DNA of 64,000 nt from Arthrobacter sp. efr-133-TYG-118 (lineage in GTDB: Bacteria; Actinomycetota; Actinomycetes; Actinomycetales; Micrococcaceae). The position numbers were made by a program, and so were the translations under genes. The stretch covers positions 62,001 through 126,000 of the forward strand of contig NZ_JARVRH010000002.1 in assembly GCF_030209755.1 (NCBI RefSeq), in the 5' to 3' direction. This document shows positions 52,811 to 62,700 of this stretch, one piece after another (positions within the stretch are counted from its first letter, which is position 1; each line of letters opens with the position of its first letter). A model generated the notes under the pieces. It was not told the origin of the DNA. It saw nothing but the letters and a program-made list of their open reading frames with translations, and searched no databases.

Positions 52811-53819
52811 GTGTCAGAGTCCACGACCGAGATGACAGGGGTGATGATCGATCCTGTGACGGGAGAGATCATCGATCAGAAGGAGCTTGCGGAGCGGTTG
52901 CTCGCGCAGGCCAAGGAGCAGGGCGTGAGCCTGGTGGGCCCGGGCGGGCTGCTGAACCAGCTTACGAGGAATGTGCTGGAGACCGCGCTGGAAGCGGAAC
53001 TGACCGAGCACCTCGGGCACGAGCATGGCCAGACGCCGATCGCAGCCAACATGCGCAACGGCACCAGGTCCAAGACCGTGTTGACCGAGATCGGCCTGGT
53101 CGAGATTGACGTGCCCGGGACCGGGACGGGTCTTTCGAGGCATGATCGTGCCCAAGCGGAAGCGGCGTTTGGACGGGATCGACCGGATCGTGCTCTCGCT
53201 GTCCGCCCGGGGGCTGACCACCGGGGAAATCGCCGCGCACTTCGAGGAGGTCTACGGGGCCAGGGTCTCCAAAGACGCCATCAGCCGCATCACGGAGAAG
53301 GTTGTGGGCGAACTCGCGGAGTGGTCTGCCCGACCGTTGGATCCGGTCTATCCGGTGCTCTTCGTGGACGCGGTCGTCGTCAAGGTCCGTGACGGGCAGG
53401 TGCGCAACACCCCGTTCTATGTCGTCATGGGCGTCACCGTGAACGGGGAGCGGGAGATCCTGGGCATCTGGGCCGGCGACGGCGGCGAGGGTGCCCGGTT
53501 CTGGCTGCAGGTCTTCTCCGAGCTGAAGAACCGGGGCGTGGACCATGTGTTGATCGCCGTTTGCAACGGGCTCAAGGGCCTGCAGGAGGCGACCACGACC
53601 ACGTGGGGGCGAACGGTGGTGCAGCAGTGCATCGTGTACCTGATCCGCAACAGCTGCCGCTACGCCGGACGCCAGCACCGCGACGGCATCGTCAAGGCCC
53701 TCAATCCGGTCTACACCGCCCCGTCCGAGCAAGCCGCGAAAGACCGGTTCGCCGAGTTCACGGCCGAGCGGGGTCAGCGGTATCCGGCCATCGTGCGGCT
53801 CTGGCAAAACGTCGGGTAA
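52811..53819 (+). pseudogene. IS256-family transposase remnant
   Basis: The GTG at 52811 has GAAAGGAG upstream. The first frame gives LLNQLTRNVLETALEAELTE and the Mutator/IS256 N-terminal domain up to LVEIDVP; the rest (IVPKRKRRLDGIDRIVLSL to YPAIVRLWQNVG) is in another frame. Two single-base losses near 53115 and 53141 explain this. The DDE core has FVDAVVVKVRDG, but the second Asp is Asn (VCNGLKG), and the C-terminal third with the catalytic Glu is missing. The element is dead. No clear terminal inverted repeats are found. Confidence 0.9.
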
Positions 53820-53850
53820 GCGTCGATTTGGTCCAAAAACAGTGAAACGA

Positions 53851-53888
53851 AAAGCCCTCCATCCCCACGTTTCCGCAGGTCGGAGGGC
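53851..53888 (-). terminator. Terminator downstream of tRNA-Ala
   Basis: On the minus strand a GCCCTCC/GGAGGGC stem (53888-53882 with 53860-53854) is followed by TTTTCGTTT. It starts 22 bp after the 3' end of the tRNA, as expected for its intrinsic terminator. Confidence 0.72.
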
Positions 53889-53909
53889 CTTCACTGTATC
53901 GCTAAACTG

Positions 53910-53982
53910 TGGAGCTAAGGAGATTCGAACTCCTGACCTCTTCGATGCGAACGAAGCGCTCTACCAACTGAGCTATAGCCCC
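53910..53982 (-). tRNA. tRNA-Ala (anticodon CGC)
   Basis: 73 nt, standard cloverleaf: acceptor GGGGCTA/TAGCTCC with the G3-U70 pair that identifies alanine tRNAs, D arm GCTC-GAGC, anticodon arm CTTCG TTCGCAT CGAAG (anticodon CGC, reads GCG), T arm AGGAG TTCGAAT CTCCT, discriminator A. CCA is not encoded. The 3' end faces the helicase and dead-transposase region, and its last 25 nt have a near copy at 27871. Confidence 0.97.
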
Positions 53983-54013
53983 TGGTCAAACGTGCGTTGC
54001 CAGTGTCCCTAGG

Positions 54014-54814
54014 CTACAAACTATCTTCGCGCTTTGCCAACCAAGACTCGAACGTGTCTGTTCCCGTCCGCTCGCCCGGCACCACATTCAGTCCGTTCCG
54101 AAGATATTTGCCCATCGCTCCCGGCAACGGCACCTCCACGATCCGCCCGGCATCTCCCGTAGCTTTTCGCCAGATCTCAGCGAGTTCACGCATGGTCCGG
54201 ATGTCCGGTCCGCCGATGGTTCGTGTCCGGTGTCGCTCTGGAGACGGCGCCCCGAGTACCTCCGAAAGCAACTCGGACGCCACATCCGACGGTGAAATCG
54301 TTTGAAAGCGTGCGCCCTTGAAGACCGGGATGAGGCGAACCTTCGCCGCGGCCTCGAACACCGCCGTCACGAGGCTGTGGAACTGGGTAGCCCGCACAAC
54401 CACCGTCTCAAGCGCCGAACTCGCGTAGACCCGCTCTTTCCGGGCTTTGGAGACATAGAATGCCGCATCACTCTTGTCGCAGTTGATGATCGAGAGGAGA
54501 ACCGCCTTGCGGACTCCGGCACCGGCCGCCGCGCCGAGCAGGCGCGCGCCGCCGTCGGCAAAATTCTTGCGGGCCTTCCCGAACTGCCCTTCCAAGCAAT
54601 CAATCACGACGTCGGCCCCCTGCAGGGCTTCCGCCAGCCCGCCGCCTGTGGTGACATCAGCCTGAAAGTAGCGGGCGCCGTCGTGATGGACTGGTGACGT
54701 GCCCGACGGCGGGTGGCGGCTCAGGACCGTCACGTCCAGTCCGGCGTCGAGCGCCAAACGGACGACTTCACGGCCCACCTGTCCCGTGCCCCCTGCGACG
54801 CAGACCGTAGTCAA
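54014..54814 (-). CDS. NAD(P)-binding, NmrA/SDR-like protein
   Basis: 266 residues. Atypical SDR start TTVCVAGGTGQVGREVVRLAL, ADVVIDCLEGQFG, KAVLLSIINCDKS (no classical YxxxK seen) and VVRATQFHSLV, which is typical of NmrA-like and NAD-epimerase relatives. It lies 6 bp after the GlpR-like gene on the same strand, possibly co-transcribed. Role unknown. Confidence 0.85.
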   Translation of the reverse strand: MTTVCVAGGTGQVGREVVRLALDAGLDVTVLSRHPPSGTSPVHHDGARYFQADVTTGGGLAEALQGADVVIDCLEGQFGKARKNFADGGARLLGAAAGAGVRKAVLLSIINCDKSDAAFYVSKARKERVYASSALETVVVRATQFHSLVTAVFEAAAKVRLIPVFKGARFQTISPSDVASELLSEVLGAPSPERHRTRTIGGPDIRTMRELAEIWRKATGDAGRIVEVPLPGAMGKYLRNGLNVVPGERTGTDTFESWLAKREDSL

Positions 54815-54820
54815 GGGAGG

Positions 54821-55753
54821 CTATGCCCGGCGGCGCTGCAAAACGTCGTCGAGGTTGCTAAGGGCGCTCTGAGGTTTGCCGTGCTGTGCCTGGACCGACG
54901 GGCCCGTGGAAGGCGCGCTGGCCGGCTTCAATGTCGGCTTGCCGAGGGGCTTGGGAGCCTCAGGCAGGTCGAGGGGTTCGGGTGCCGGCCGGGGCGCCTT
55001 GGCGGCGTCGACGTATGCTGGTTTGGGAACGTCCACCGGCTCCCATTCAGATTCCTTGGATTCCGCCGTAAACCGGACCGTGTTGTCGCCAGCGGCGACG
55101 GCAACGTTGAGGGCCGCCTGCCGAAGTTCGACGGCGGTCAGGCGCGTCGCCTCATGGGCGTGGGCTTCCGCGTCGAAGATCTTGGTAGCCGGGCGGTCCG
55201 ATGCCGGAGGACTCACGCGGGGACTCTCGGCTGTGGGACCCATTGCGCTGCGGAAGGCCCTGTTCATCTTCGCCCGGCGGTCCCTGATGGCCAGCTGGCG
55301 AAGCAGGAAGACGGTCCCGACCACGCCGACGATGGACACCACTGGCAGCCAACCCGAAACGAGGCCAAGAATGCGCAGCACGCCGGAAACGGCTGCCGTG
55401 AGCAGTAGGAGGAGACCGGCGAGAGCAAGAGCGCACCGCCCGTATCTGACTTTGAAGACCGCTGTATCCGATGCAGCATCACGCCGTTCGCCGGCGTCGG
55501 CCGATACCTCGGGCAATGCGGTTGCGGTGCTCTGCATGGTTTCCATTGCTTTCTCCTGCCGAGGGGTGATTGACAGAACCACCCCGGCTTGCAGTTCATG
55601 AGCGTCTTCATCGATAACATCCGCTGGAATGTCACCGGCCACTTGGACGTGGTGGCGACGATTCCGCAGTATGTATGGCGCAACCCAAACAATCCACAGC
55701 GCGACAGCAATGACCAATATCACCGAGCTGCTGAGAGGGAAGTCCACAATCAA
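54821..55753 (-). CDS. Membrane protein, GlpR-like (gephyrin-like receptor candidate)
   Basis: 310 residues. An N-terminal membrane helix (SSVILVIAVALWIVWVAPYIL) is followed by a basic stretch and a ~70-residue polar loop. Two more helices (CALALAGLLLLLTAAVSGVL, LPVVSIVGVVGTVFLLRQL) lead to a long cytoplasmic C-terminal tail rich in Pro, Ala and Lys. Topology and the position next to rimJ and galU match GlpR, the membrane receptor of the gephyrin-like protein Glp in actinobacterial division complexes. The glp gene itself is not between galU and rimJ. Assignment rests mostly on synteny. Confidence 0.6.
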   Translation of the reverse strand: MIVDFPLSSSVILVIAVALWIVWVAPYILRNRRHHVQVAGDIPADVIDEDAHELQAGVVLSITPRQEKAMETMQSTATALPEVSADAGERRDAASDTAVFKVRYGRCALALAGLLLLLTAAVSGVLRILGLVSGWLPVVSIVGVVGTVFLLRQLAIRDRRAKMNRAFRSAMGPTAESPRVSPPASDRPATKIFDAEAHAHEATRLTAVELRQAALNVAVAAGDNTVRFTAESKESEWEPVDVPKPAYVDAAKAPRPAPEPLDLPEAPKPLGKPTLKPASAPSTGPSVQAQHGKPQSALSNLDDVLQRRRA

Positions 55754-55855
55754 AACCGTAGAAGCAAATACGCAGAGGCCACCGCATTGCCCGCGGTGTG
55801 TCGTCGGAGAGTCGGCAAATCAATGGATTTACCGGCTCCCGTTCACCCAAACGGA

Positions 55856-56476
55856 CTAGTTGGCTCCGCGTCCCAGCCAAGCAGCCAGCAAGCCCCCGGG
55901 GACCTCCTCCGAGGTCAAGGCAAAGCTTCGATGGTCAGCCCACTCGCCGTTGATGTGAAGGAAACGCTCACGGCGCCCTTCGTCGCGGAATCCCAGCTTC
56001 TCAACCACCCGTAGGCTCGGCCCGTTCTCGGGCCTGATGTTGATTTCCATCCGGTGCAGTCCAAGGGCCTCAAAGCAATGGTCGGTCGCCATTGCAACCG
56101 CAGTGGGAGCTATTCCGCGACCGGCCCGAGCCTGGTCGACCCAATAGCCAAGCGTGGCCGTCATAGCCGACCCCCACATAATCGAGGAGACCGTGAGCTG
56201 CCCGACGATCCTGGGCTCCAGGAACCCGGGAATACGCTCCGTGATCACAAATGGAAGGGCACTCGCTTGCCGTGCCTGCGCGTTAAGGGAAGCCACCATC
56301 TGCCGGTAGTTCGGCAGGCGGCCACCAGGGGCCGGGTTGGAGGCTTCCCAGGGCGCCAGCCAATCACTATTGCGTGACCGGACCTCGGTCCATTCCTTCT
56401 TGTCCCGGTAGTGAATGGGACGCAAGATGAGGTCCCCACTCTCCAGCGTCACCGGCCAAATGGCCGACCCCCACAC
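55856..56476 (-). CDS. GNAT N-acetyltransferase, RimJ-like
   Basis: 206 residues from the GTG at 56476, six bases after the galU stop codon; the longer frame into galU is rejected. GNAT features: DLILRPIHYRDKKEWTEVRSRN, GYWVDQARAGRGIAPTAVAMA (acetyl-CoA loop RAGRGI) and INIRPENGPSLRVVEKLGFRDEG. The family acetylates the N-terminus of ribosomal protein S5 (RimJ) or related targets. It is in the galU-rimJ order seen in actinobacteria. Confidence 0.85.
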   Translation of the reverse strand: MWGSAIWPVTLESGDLILRPIHYRDKKEWTEVRSRNSDWLAPWEASNPAPGGRLPNYRQMVASLNAQARQASALPFVITERIPGFLEPRIVGQLTVSSIMWGSAMTATLGYWVDQARAGRGIAPTAVAMATDHCFEALGLHRMEINIRPENGPSLRVVEKLGFRDEGRRERFLHINGEWADHRSFALTSEEVPGGLLAAWLGRGAN

Positions 56477-56481
56477 AAGAC

Positions 56482-57387
56482 CTACTTGCTGAGGCCGGCG
56501 GCAAAGCCCGGAAGCCACTCTCGCAGGCCGGGTCCGAGGTCTTCGCTGTCGCACGCAAGCTGGACGCAGGCTTTGAGGTAGCTGAGCTTGTCCCCGGTGT
56601 CGTACCGGCGACCGCGGAAGACGACTCCGTAGACGCCGCTGCCTTCGCCCTGTCCGGCAGCGAGTACCTGAAGCGCATCCGTCAGTTGGATCTCGCCTCC
56701 GCGGCCCGGCTCGGTTTTCTCGAGAACGTCGAAAACCGAGGGGTGAAGCACGTAACGGCCAATCACGGCCAAGTTGGACGGAGCCTCATCGACAGCTGGC
56801 TTTTCCACAAGTTGCTTGATGCGGACGTAGCCGTCCTCGCCGATATCCTCGATGTCCGCGCAGCCGTAGGCGCTGATCTGGGAGGGCTCGACTTCGATGA
56901 GGGCTACAACGGATCCACCGGTTTTGTGCTGGACCTCGATCATGTCGCTGAGGAGCGTGTCCCGGGCGTCGATGAGGTCGTCACCGAGAAGAACGGCGAA
57001 TGGTTCGTACCCGACGTGCTGCTTTGCACGCAACACTGCGTGCCCCAGCCCCTTGGGGTCGCCCTGGCGGACGTAGTGAATGTCGCCGAGGTTGCTGGTA
57101 GCCTGCACCGAGTCCAGCTTGGTGGTGTCTCCCTTGGCCTCCAGAGTCGCTTCCAAAGCCGGAACCCGGTCGAAGTGATCTTCCAACGCACGCTTGTTGC
57201 GGCCTGTGATCATGAGGATGTCATTGAGTCCCACGCTCACGGCTTCTTCGACAACATATTGGATGGCCGGCTTGTCGACTACCGGGAGCATCTCTTTGGG
57301 CATGGCTTTTGTAGCAGGCAGAAACCGGGTGCCGAGCCCGGCAACAGGGATAACGGCCTTGCGGACGGCGCAGTTATTGGAAGTCAC
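56482..57387 (-). CDS. galU: UTP-glucose-1-phosphate uridylyltransferase
   Basis: 301 residues. Makes UDP-glucose from UTP and glucose-1-phosphate. The nucleotide-binding signature VIPVAGLGTRFLPATKAMPK is near the start, with KPAIQYVVEEAVS, VLLGDDLIDA and VEKPAVDEAPSNLAVIGRYVL later. Normal length. It heads the galU-rimJ unit and is divergent from the 5-formyltetrahydrofolate cyclo-ligase gene. Confidence 0.97.
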   Translation of the reverse strand: MTSNNCAVRKAVIPVAGLGTRFLPATKAMPKEMLPVVDKPAIQYVVEEAVSVGLNDILMITGRNKRALEDHFDRVPALEATLEAKGDTTKLDSVQATSNLGDIHYVRQGDPKGLGHAVLRAKQHVGYEPFAVLLGDDLIDARDTLLSDMIEVQHKTGGSVVALIEVEPSQISAYGCADIEDIGEDGYVRIKQLVEKPAVDEAPSNLAVIGRYVLHPSVFDVLEKTEPGRGGEIQLTDALQVLAAGQGEGSGVYGVVFRGRRYDTGDKLSYLKACVQLACDSEDLGPGLREWLPGFAAGLSK

Positions 57388-57505
57388 CGGACTAATCTAA
57401 CGGAAGGAACTGGACAATGGGCAAAAGGGAACGTGCTGGACTGGAGAGAATCCACCGCTCCTTCCCCATCTTCGGAGCCGCACAGCAGCGAGAACTGGAG
57501 CAAAA

Positions 57506-58111
57506 GTGACTTTGAAAGACGATATCCGACGGGACAACCGGAAGCGCCGGCTCACCCTGACCGGACAACAGCGCGCTGACGCTGGAACGGGGATTGCCCT
57601 CCATGGCCTCTCGTGGGCGGATGCGGTTGCCCAGGGGAAACCCTCGACTTTTGCGGCCTATGTCGGAGTGGCTGCAGAGCCGCCTACACTGCCCTTGCTT
57701 GCGGCGCTCCATGCCGCCGGGCACAGGATCCTTCTTCCCGTCTGTGAACCGGAACGGCGTCTGAGCTGGGTCTATTGGACACCAGAGACAACATTTGTCC
57801 GCTCGTTGTACGCCCCGATTGACGAGCCCCTGGGCGAACGATTCGACAGCGACGTCATCAAGGATGCGGCTGGAATCTTCCTCCCGGCCACCGCCGTCGA
57901 TGAAGGCGGAAACCGTATCGGCCAAGGGGGCGGTTACTACGACCGGCTCCTCGACAAGCTCGACGCCGACGGGCAGCGTCCGCCGGCTGTCGCCGTTGTA
58001 TATGACCGCGAAGTGCTGCCCGCGGGGACGATCCCGGCCGAACCGTTCGACAGGCCCGTTGCGGAGGCACTTACCCCATATCGGATCGTCCGGCTGGTTC
58101 CGGTCGATTGA
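57506..58111 (+). CDS. 5-formyltetrahydrofolate cyclo-ligase
   Basis: 201 residues. ATP-dependent conversion of 5-formyl-THF to 5,10-methenyl-THF. N-terminal basic helix (LKDDIRRDNRKRRLTLTG), the ligand region FLPATAVDEGGNRIGQGGGYYDRLLDKL, and C-terminal PAVAVVYDREVLP. GTG start at 57506 with GGAG upstream. Confidence 0.95.
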   Translation: MTLKDDIRRDNRKRRLTLTGQQRADAGTGIALHGLSWADAVAQGKPSTFAAYVGVAAEPPTLPLLAALHAAGHRILLPVCEPERRLSWVYWTPETTFVRSLYAPIDEPLGERFDSDVIKDAAGIFLPATAVDEGGNRIGQGGGYYDRLLDKLDADGQRPPAVAVVYDREVLPAGTIPAEPFDRPVAEALTPYRIVRLVPVD

Positions 58112-58266
58112 CCGGGGTTTCCGACCTGTTTACTCTGGCACATTCTGTGGTAGCGGCCCCGACTCCGGATGATAGAATTGGCACTCAGGCCCTGGGACTG
58201 CTAATGGTCGGAACAATCCGCCTTAGCACCACAGGACCTGTAGCTCGTCCCGGAGGAGGATCACCA

Positions 58267-58530
58267 GTGCCCACATATGCCTATGCCTGCAAAGACTGCG
58301 GACATGCCTTTGACATCGTTCAGGCTTTCACGGACAGCTCCCTGTCCGACTGCCCTGAATGCCAAGGGTCGTTGCGCAAGAAGTTCAACAGCGTGGGCGT
58401 CGTCTTCAAGGGATCGGGCTTCTACCGCACCGACTCCCGGGACTCCAAGGGAAGCACCGTTTCGGCCGCTCCCGCCGCACCGGCTGCGTCTCCGGCTCCA
58501 GCATCGGTTCCGGCGGCTGCCGCGAGCTGA
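58267..58530 (+). CDS. FmdB-family zinc ribbon protein
   Basis: 87 residues from the GTG at 58267, which has GGAGGA upstream. Zinc-ribbon cysteines are in AYACKDCGHAFDIVQ and SDCPECQGSLRKKFNSV, followed by VVFKGSGFYRTDSR, a typical FmdB regulatory-type protein. The C-terminal 25 residues are Ala/Pro-rich and disordered. Upstream in-frame codons lack a ribosome site and are rejected. Confidence 0.92.
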   Translation: MPTYAYACKDCGHAFDIVQAFTDSSLSDCPECQGSLRKKFNSVGVVFKGSGFYRTDSRDSKGSTVSAAPAAPAASPAPASVPAAAAS

Positions 58531-58632
58531 CTGCCGCTTCCAACTGCCCTCGGTTTTCCACATAGCTCACCGTTTTCCACATAGCTCGACCGGGCCCTGC
58601 CGCGGGCCTGCGTGCCCGGTTAGCGTGGCACC

Positions 58633-59469
58633 ATGCCAGCAACCCCGAGCGTATCCAAAGGCTCCACGTCCGCCGGACCTTCGTCGATTCCGCGCGATAG
58701 ACTCCTCGCGCCGATCAACAGGGTCCGCACCGCCCGTCTTCAGCCCGGCCCCTTCAAGGCTGGCGGACGCCTGGGCGCTCCCGCGGGACAATCCAGGCAC
58801 CGCAGCTTCGGTAACTGGCTAAACCGCAACCGCCGCCTCGCAGTGGCACTCCTGCTATGCGTGGCCGTCGGGATCATCGTCCATCAACTGACTCCGGCTT
58901 CGGAGCAGCGAGCCACGGTCCTGGCCGCCGCGCGGGATCTTCCTGCCGGGTCCACTTTGACGGATTCCGACCTCAAACCCCTCGAAGTCCTTCCTGACGG
59001 AGTTCCAGCCGGCGCGCTCACCTCCGGGGCTGGATATGGCGGAAAGCAGCTTGCCTCGCCCCTGCAGAGGGGGCAGATCCCCACAGACGCCCAACTCCTG
59101 GGACCGGGCCTGCTGACCGGCACCGCACCCTCGACGGCGGCCGTTCCACTTCGCATGGCCGATCCCGCTTCAATTCAGCTCATCTCGCCGGGCCAGTTGG
59201 TCAACGTGGTGCTCACCGCCGCAGATGGACTTGACGGGCCCGGCAAGAAATCCGAGCTGCTGGCAGCTGCGGTCCCGGTTTTGTGGACGTCCGCCCAAGG
59301 AGGCACGGCAAGCCAATGGTTGGGCACGAACGAGGCGGACGGCCTCGTTGTTGTCGCTGCCACTCCGCAACAGGCCGAAATTCTCGCCGGAGCTTCGACC
59401 CGTGGGAAACTGTTCTTTGTACTCGTCAATCCCTCTGACAAGCGGCAGATCCAGACCCCGGCCGGATAG
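58633..59469 (+). CDS. SAF-domain protein, CpaB/RcpC-like
   Basis: 278 residues. A ~70-residue basic N-terminal cytoplasmic region precedes a membrane helix (LAVALLLCVAVGIIVHQL) and then a SAF domain (ATVLAAARDLPAGSTLTDSDLKPLEVLP). A RcpC-like part follows (PLRMADPASIQLISPGQLVNVVLTA). CpaB proteins act in Flp/tight-adherence pilus assembly, but no other pilus genes are in the window, so this one may work elsewhere. Confidence 0.85.
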   Translation: MPATPSVSKGSTSAGPSSIPRDRLLAPINRVRTARLQPGPFKAGGRLGAPAGQSRHRSFGNWLNRNRRLAVALLLCVAVGIIVHQLTPASEQRATVLAAARDLPAGSTLTDSDLKPLEVLPDGVPAGALTSGAGYGGKQLASPLQRGQIPTDAQLLGPGLLTGTAPSTAAVPLRMADPASIQLISPGQLVNVVLTAADGLDGPGKKSELLAAAVPVLWTSAQGGTASQWLGTNEADGLVVVAATPQQAEILAGASTRGKLFFVLVNPSDKRQIQTPAG

Positions 59470-59489
59470 TCACGACCATGATGGAACGT

Positions 59490-59735
59490 TCAGCCCCAGT
59501 GCGGGGGCCTTTGCTCCTTCAGCCAGGCATCGTGGTCGTAGCCAGGCTCATCACCCCAACGGCGTGGATCATCTTCGGAGGCTTTCTTGGGCAGAATGCT
59601 TTCTCCCGCCTGCTTCCGCTCCGGCGCGGGCTTCACTTTTGTTTTCTCCTGCTCGTCCAACCCGGTGTCAACGCCTACCTCATCGGCACCGGTGTCCGCG
59701 GGGTGCTTGGATTGAGTGCTTTTGCTTTCCGCCAT
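59490..59735 (-). CDS. Hypothetical hydrophilic protein (81 aa)
   Basis: 81 residues, strongly charged and likely disordered: acidic N-terminal half (KHPADTGADEVGVDTGLDEQ), basic middle, then DDPRRWGDEPGYDHDAWLKEQRPPHWG, the most structured-looking part. It lies 9 bp downstream of the large helicase-nuclease gene, possibly in the same transcript. No function is recognised. Confidence 0.65.
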   Translation of the reverse strand: MAESKSTQSKHPADTGADEVGVDTGLDEQEKTKVKPAPERKQAGESILPKKASEDDPRRWGDEPGYDHDAWLKEQRPPHWG

Positions 59736-59744
59736 TGCGCTTCC

Positions 59745-62700
59745 TTAGGGGATGGCCGGCCCCGAGCCAAGGCCTTGCGTACCGCCGGGCCGGGCCGCGG
59801 CCGGGTCCGCCTGACTGTTCAGTTCCAATTGTTCAACATCGATGTCCAGGAATCCATCCTGGACGGCACCATACGAGGGTGCTACCGGCTTCTCCAGTCC
59901 CAGATAGGATCCGATGCGATCAGCGCAGGACGAGGGATCCGTGAATACTTCGATGGTCCACAGGGACATGTAACGCCAGCCAAGGCGTTCCAGGAGCTGG
60001 GGCCGGAGCCTGCTGCGCTCCCTGACGCTCATGCGGCGGTATCGTTCCGTGCCATCCGACTCAATGGCCACAGGGGTGGGCATTTCGGTGTCATCACGGC
60101 CTATGGTGTGCACGGGATCGGCCGCCGCGGCGATGTCCAAGGCTCCGTCATAGTGGTGCCACACCCGAGCTCCACGGGCACGGAGTCGCTCGCCCAGATC
60201 CGCTACCAAGGGATCTTCACCGAGCGCTTGCTCGCTGGCCGCGGCCCTGGTGGCTGGTGTTCCCAGATCCGAATTCCCGGACAGTTCACGGTCAAGGAGT
60301 TCATGGAAATCAACGGCGCCGTGAGCCAACCTGTCCAGATCGAGGTCCTCCGGACGGAAGCAGCTCAGGACGTGCAACGATCTCCGGGAGCGGGTCATTG
60401 CCAAGGCAAATTTGTTTCGGCCGCCTTCGACGGACAGGGGCCCGAAACTGTGCAGCGCCCGGCCGTGCGGAGTGCGTCCGAAGCCCAGGGAGAAGATGAT
60501 GTGGTCGCGGACCAGTCCTTGCGCGCGCTCCAAATCCACCACGCGGAAGGACTCCGCACCGGCGTTGAAGAAACCCGACAACAGCGGATAGTTAGGAAGC
60601 TGGAGCCTGATGGCTTCGCCGATCCTAGCGGCATGGCGCAGGCTTGCGGTGACCACGGCGAGCGACGTACGCGGCCTAAGGCTGGCGTGTTGAAACACCA
60701 GGTCAACAACGCGGTTCACTTCGGCGGCGACCGATTCAACACCTTCGTGATCCGCCCCCGGCAGGCCGGTACCATCCGGGATGTATTCAACTACTACCGA
60801 GCGGTCCAGCCCTGTTACAGATTGGCCGTCCGGCAGCCGGCGCAGGCCGCCGTTGTAGTAGTTCTTGCTCAGCTGGAGCACGAGATCTTCGTCAACCGCG
60901 CGATACACCCAGTTCAACTGCCACGCGGGCAGGACCCGGGCCAAGGCGCTGAATGCACTGTCTACTGTGTCTTGGCTCGCGGCACCGGCCATGGGAGGCT
61001 CCACGGCAACGCTGAAGGTGCGGGCATTGGCGATCTTTGCGTCACCAAAGGCAACCACTTGCTGGGCTCGGGCGATGGCCGGCAGCACGGCCTGCAAGGA
61101 TGTACTCTCGGCATCGAGAATCACCACCGCATCGAACTTCTGCTCTGCAGGCAAGAGGCTGGTCAGCAGGTACGGACTGATGGACCACACGGGAACCAAG
61201 CGGGAGACAAGGGCAGGCGCCTGGGCGCTGAGCGCCGAGAGGGTAACGCGGCCATCCTTGATCAGGTTCCGCAGGAGCTCCGATTGGCGAGGATGTTCAG
61301 CGATTCCAGCCCGCCACATTTCGGCGAGTCTCCATCGCAGCCGGGCGGCTCCGCTGGCAATGTGCGCGTGGTCTGCCAGGCGATACTCCGCTTCGAGACG
61401 GCGGAGGGAATCGCCGTCGGACATGGCGAGGTAGTCGTCACCACTGATCATCGCCTCCAGGGCGGACTGCCACCAGGCAAGGTCCAGTTCTGCGGCAACG
61501 CATTCGGCAGGCACTTCGCGTTCAGCCAAGTCAGCGAGAAGCTCGGCGAGTCCATGCTCGCGCATATTCTCGACCAGAAGCGTGCGCTCCGGGAGCGTTT
61601 CCAGGGTTCCCGTGTCGGCCACAAGGCTCTCAAGACGCTGCATGAGATCTTCGTAACGGGTCGCGTGGAGGTCGCCGCCGCCGGCAGTGTGTTTGAGGCA
61701 ATCGCCCAGACGGCGGAGATCCCGGTCCAGTTCGCGGTAGCTGGCGCCCAGGTCCGCCAGTCCGGAGGGCACTGCCGGATGGCGCTGTGTGGTCGCGTAC
61801 TGGGCCCACAGTGCCCGCTGTTCCTGAACGAGCGCCAAGGAGCTGTGCAGATCCGCAATGTGGACACCGGGCCGGACATACTCCTTTGCCACGCGACGCA
61901 AGCGGGAGCGCTGCATCGAAGGCATCTCGACTCCCCGCTCACGACGCCAAGTGGAGGTAGCGGTAGCCGAAATCAGATCGTGGACTGGCCGGTCAAAAAT
62001 ATCCGGGGTGAATTTGTCCAGGCTTTCCCGTACCGCCATCAAGAGCTCAAGCTGCGCGCCCCATTCGGCGAAGTTCGCCCCAAGCCGGATTTCGGAGTGC
62101 TCCGCAACCTGGTTCATACGCTCCCGCAACCGAGGAAGCTGTTCGGCGGCACTACTGGCCAGTTGCTGGGCTTCCTCGGTCTCCTTGCGGGTGACCAGGC
62201 GTGCCCCGTACCAGGGGCTCGACGTCGATGCACGGCTGAAGCTGCCAAGCTCGGCAGCGCGTCGGAGTCTTTCAGCCAGCTCAGCCCGGTCTTTGATATT
62301 GTCCAGCACGCTGCGCTTCAAGCGCACCGTCGTTGCAGGGGCAGGCTGGATCGAGGTCAGCTCCGCGAGCGACTGCATTGCCTGATAGGGCGAGCATCCC
62401 CAGCGCTGGCGTACATTGTGCAAAGACGCGACATGGTCCATGAGGGCATGGCGGTGCTCGGTCAGAGTCTTGTGGAGATTCGCAAGTTGCGGCTCCAGCG
62501 ACTTTTCGTTGCGGATGATCGCGCTGACCAGCTGCCCCTTGAGCTGCTGAGGCGTGGCACCATTGCCCGGCCTGAACAGCATCGATTCAAGGCCCAGGGC
62601 TTCAAAATGGGCCGCCAGACCGTTGAGGCTCGCCCGCCGGTCGCCGACGACAAGCACCGATTTTCCCTCATTGACGAGGGCACCGATGGCATTGATGGCC

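Noticed and set aside
58180..58191. Half of a CIRCE-like element (TTGGCACTC) before the FmdB-type gene
   Set aside because: The inverted second half (GAGTGC) at the 9-bp spacing is absent, so an HrcA site is not supported.
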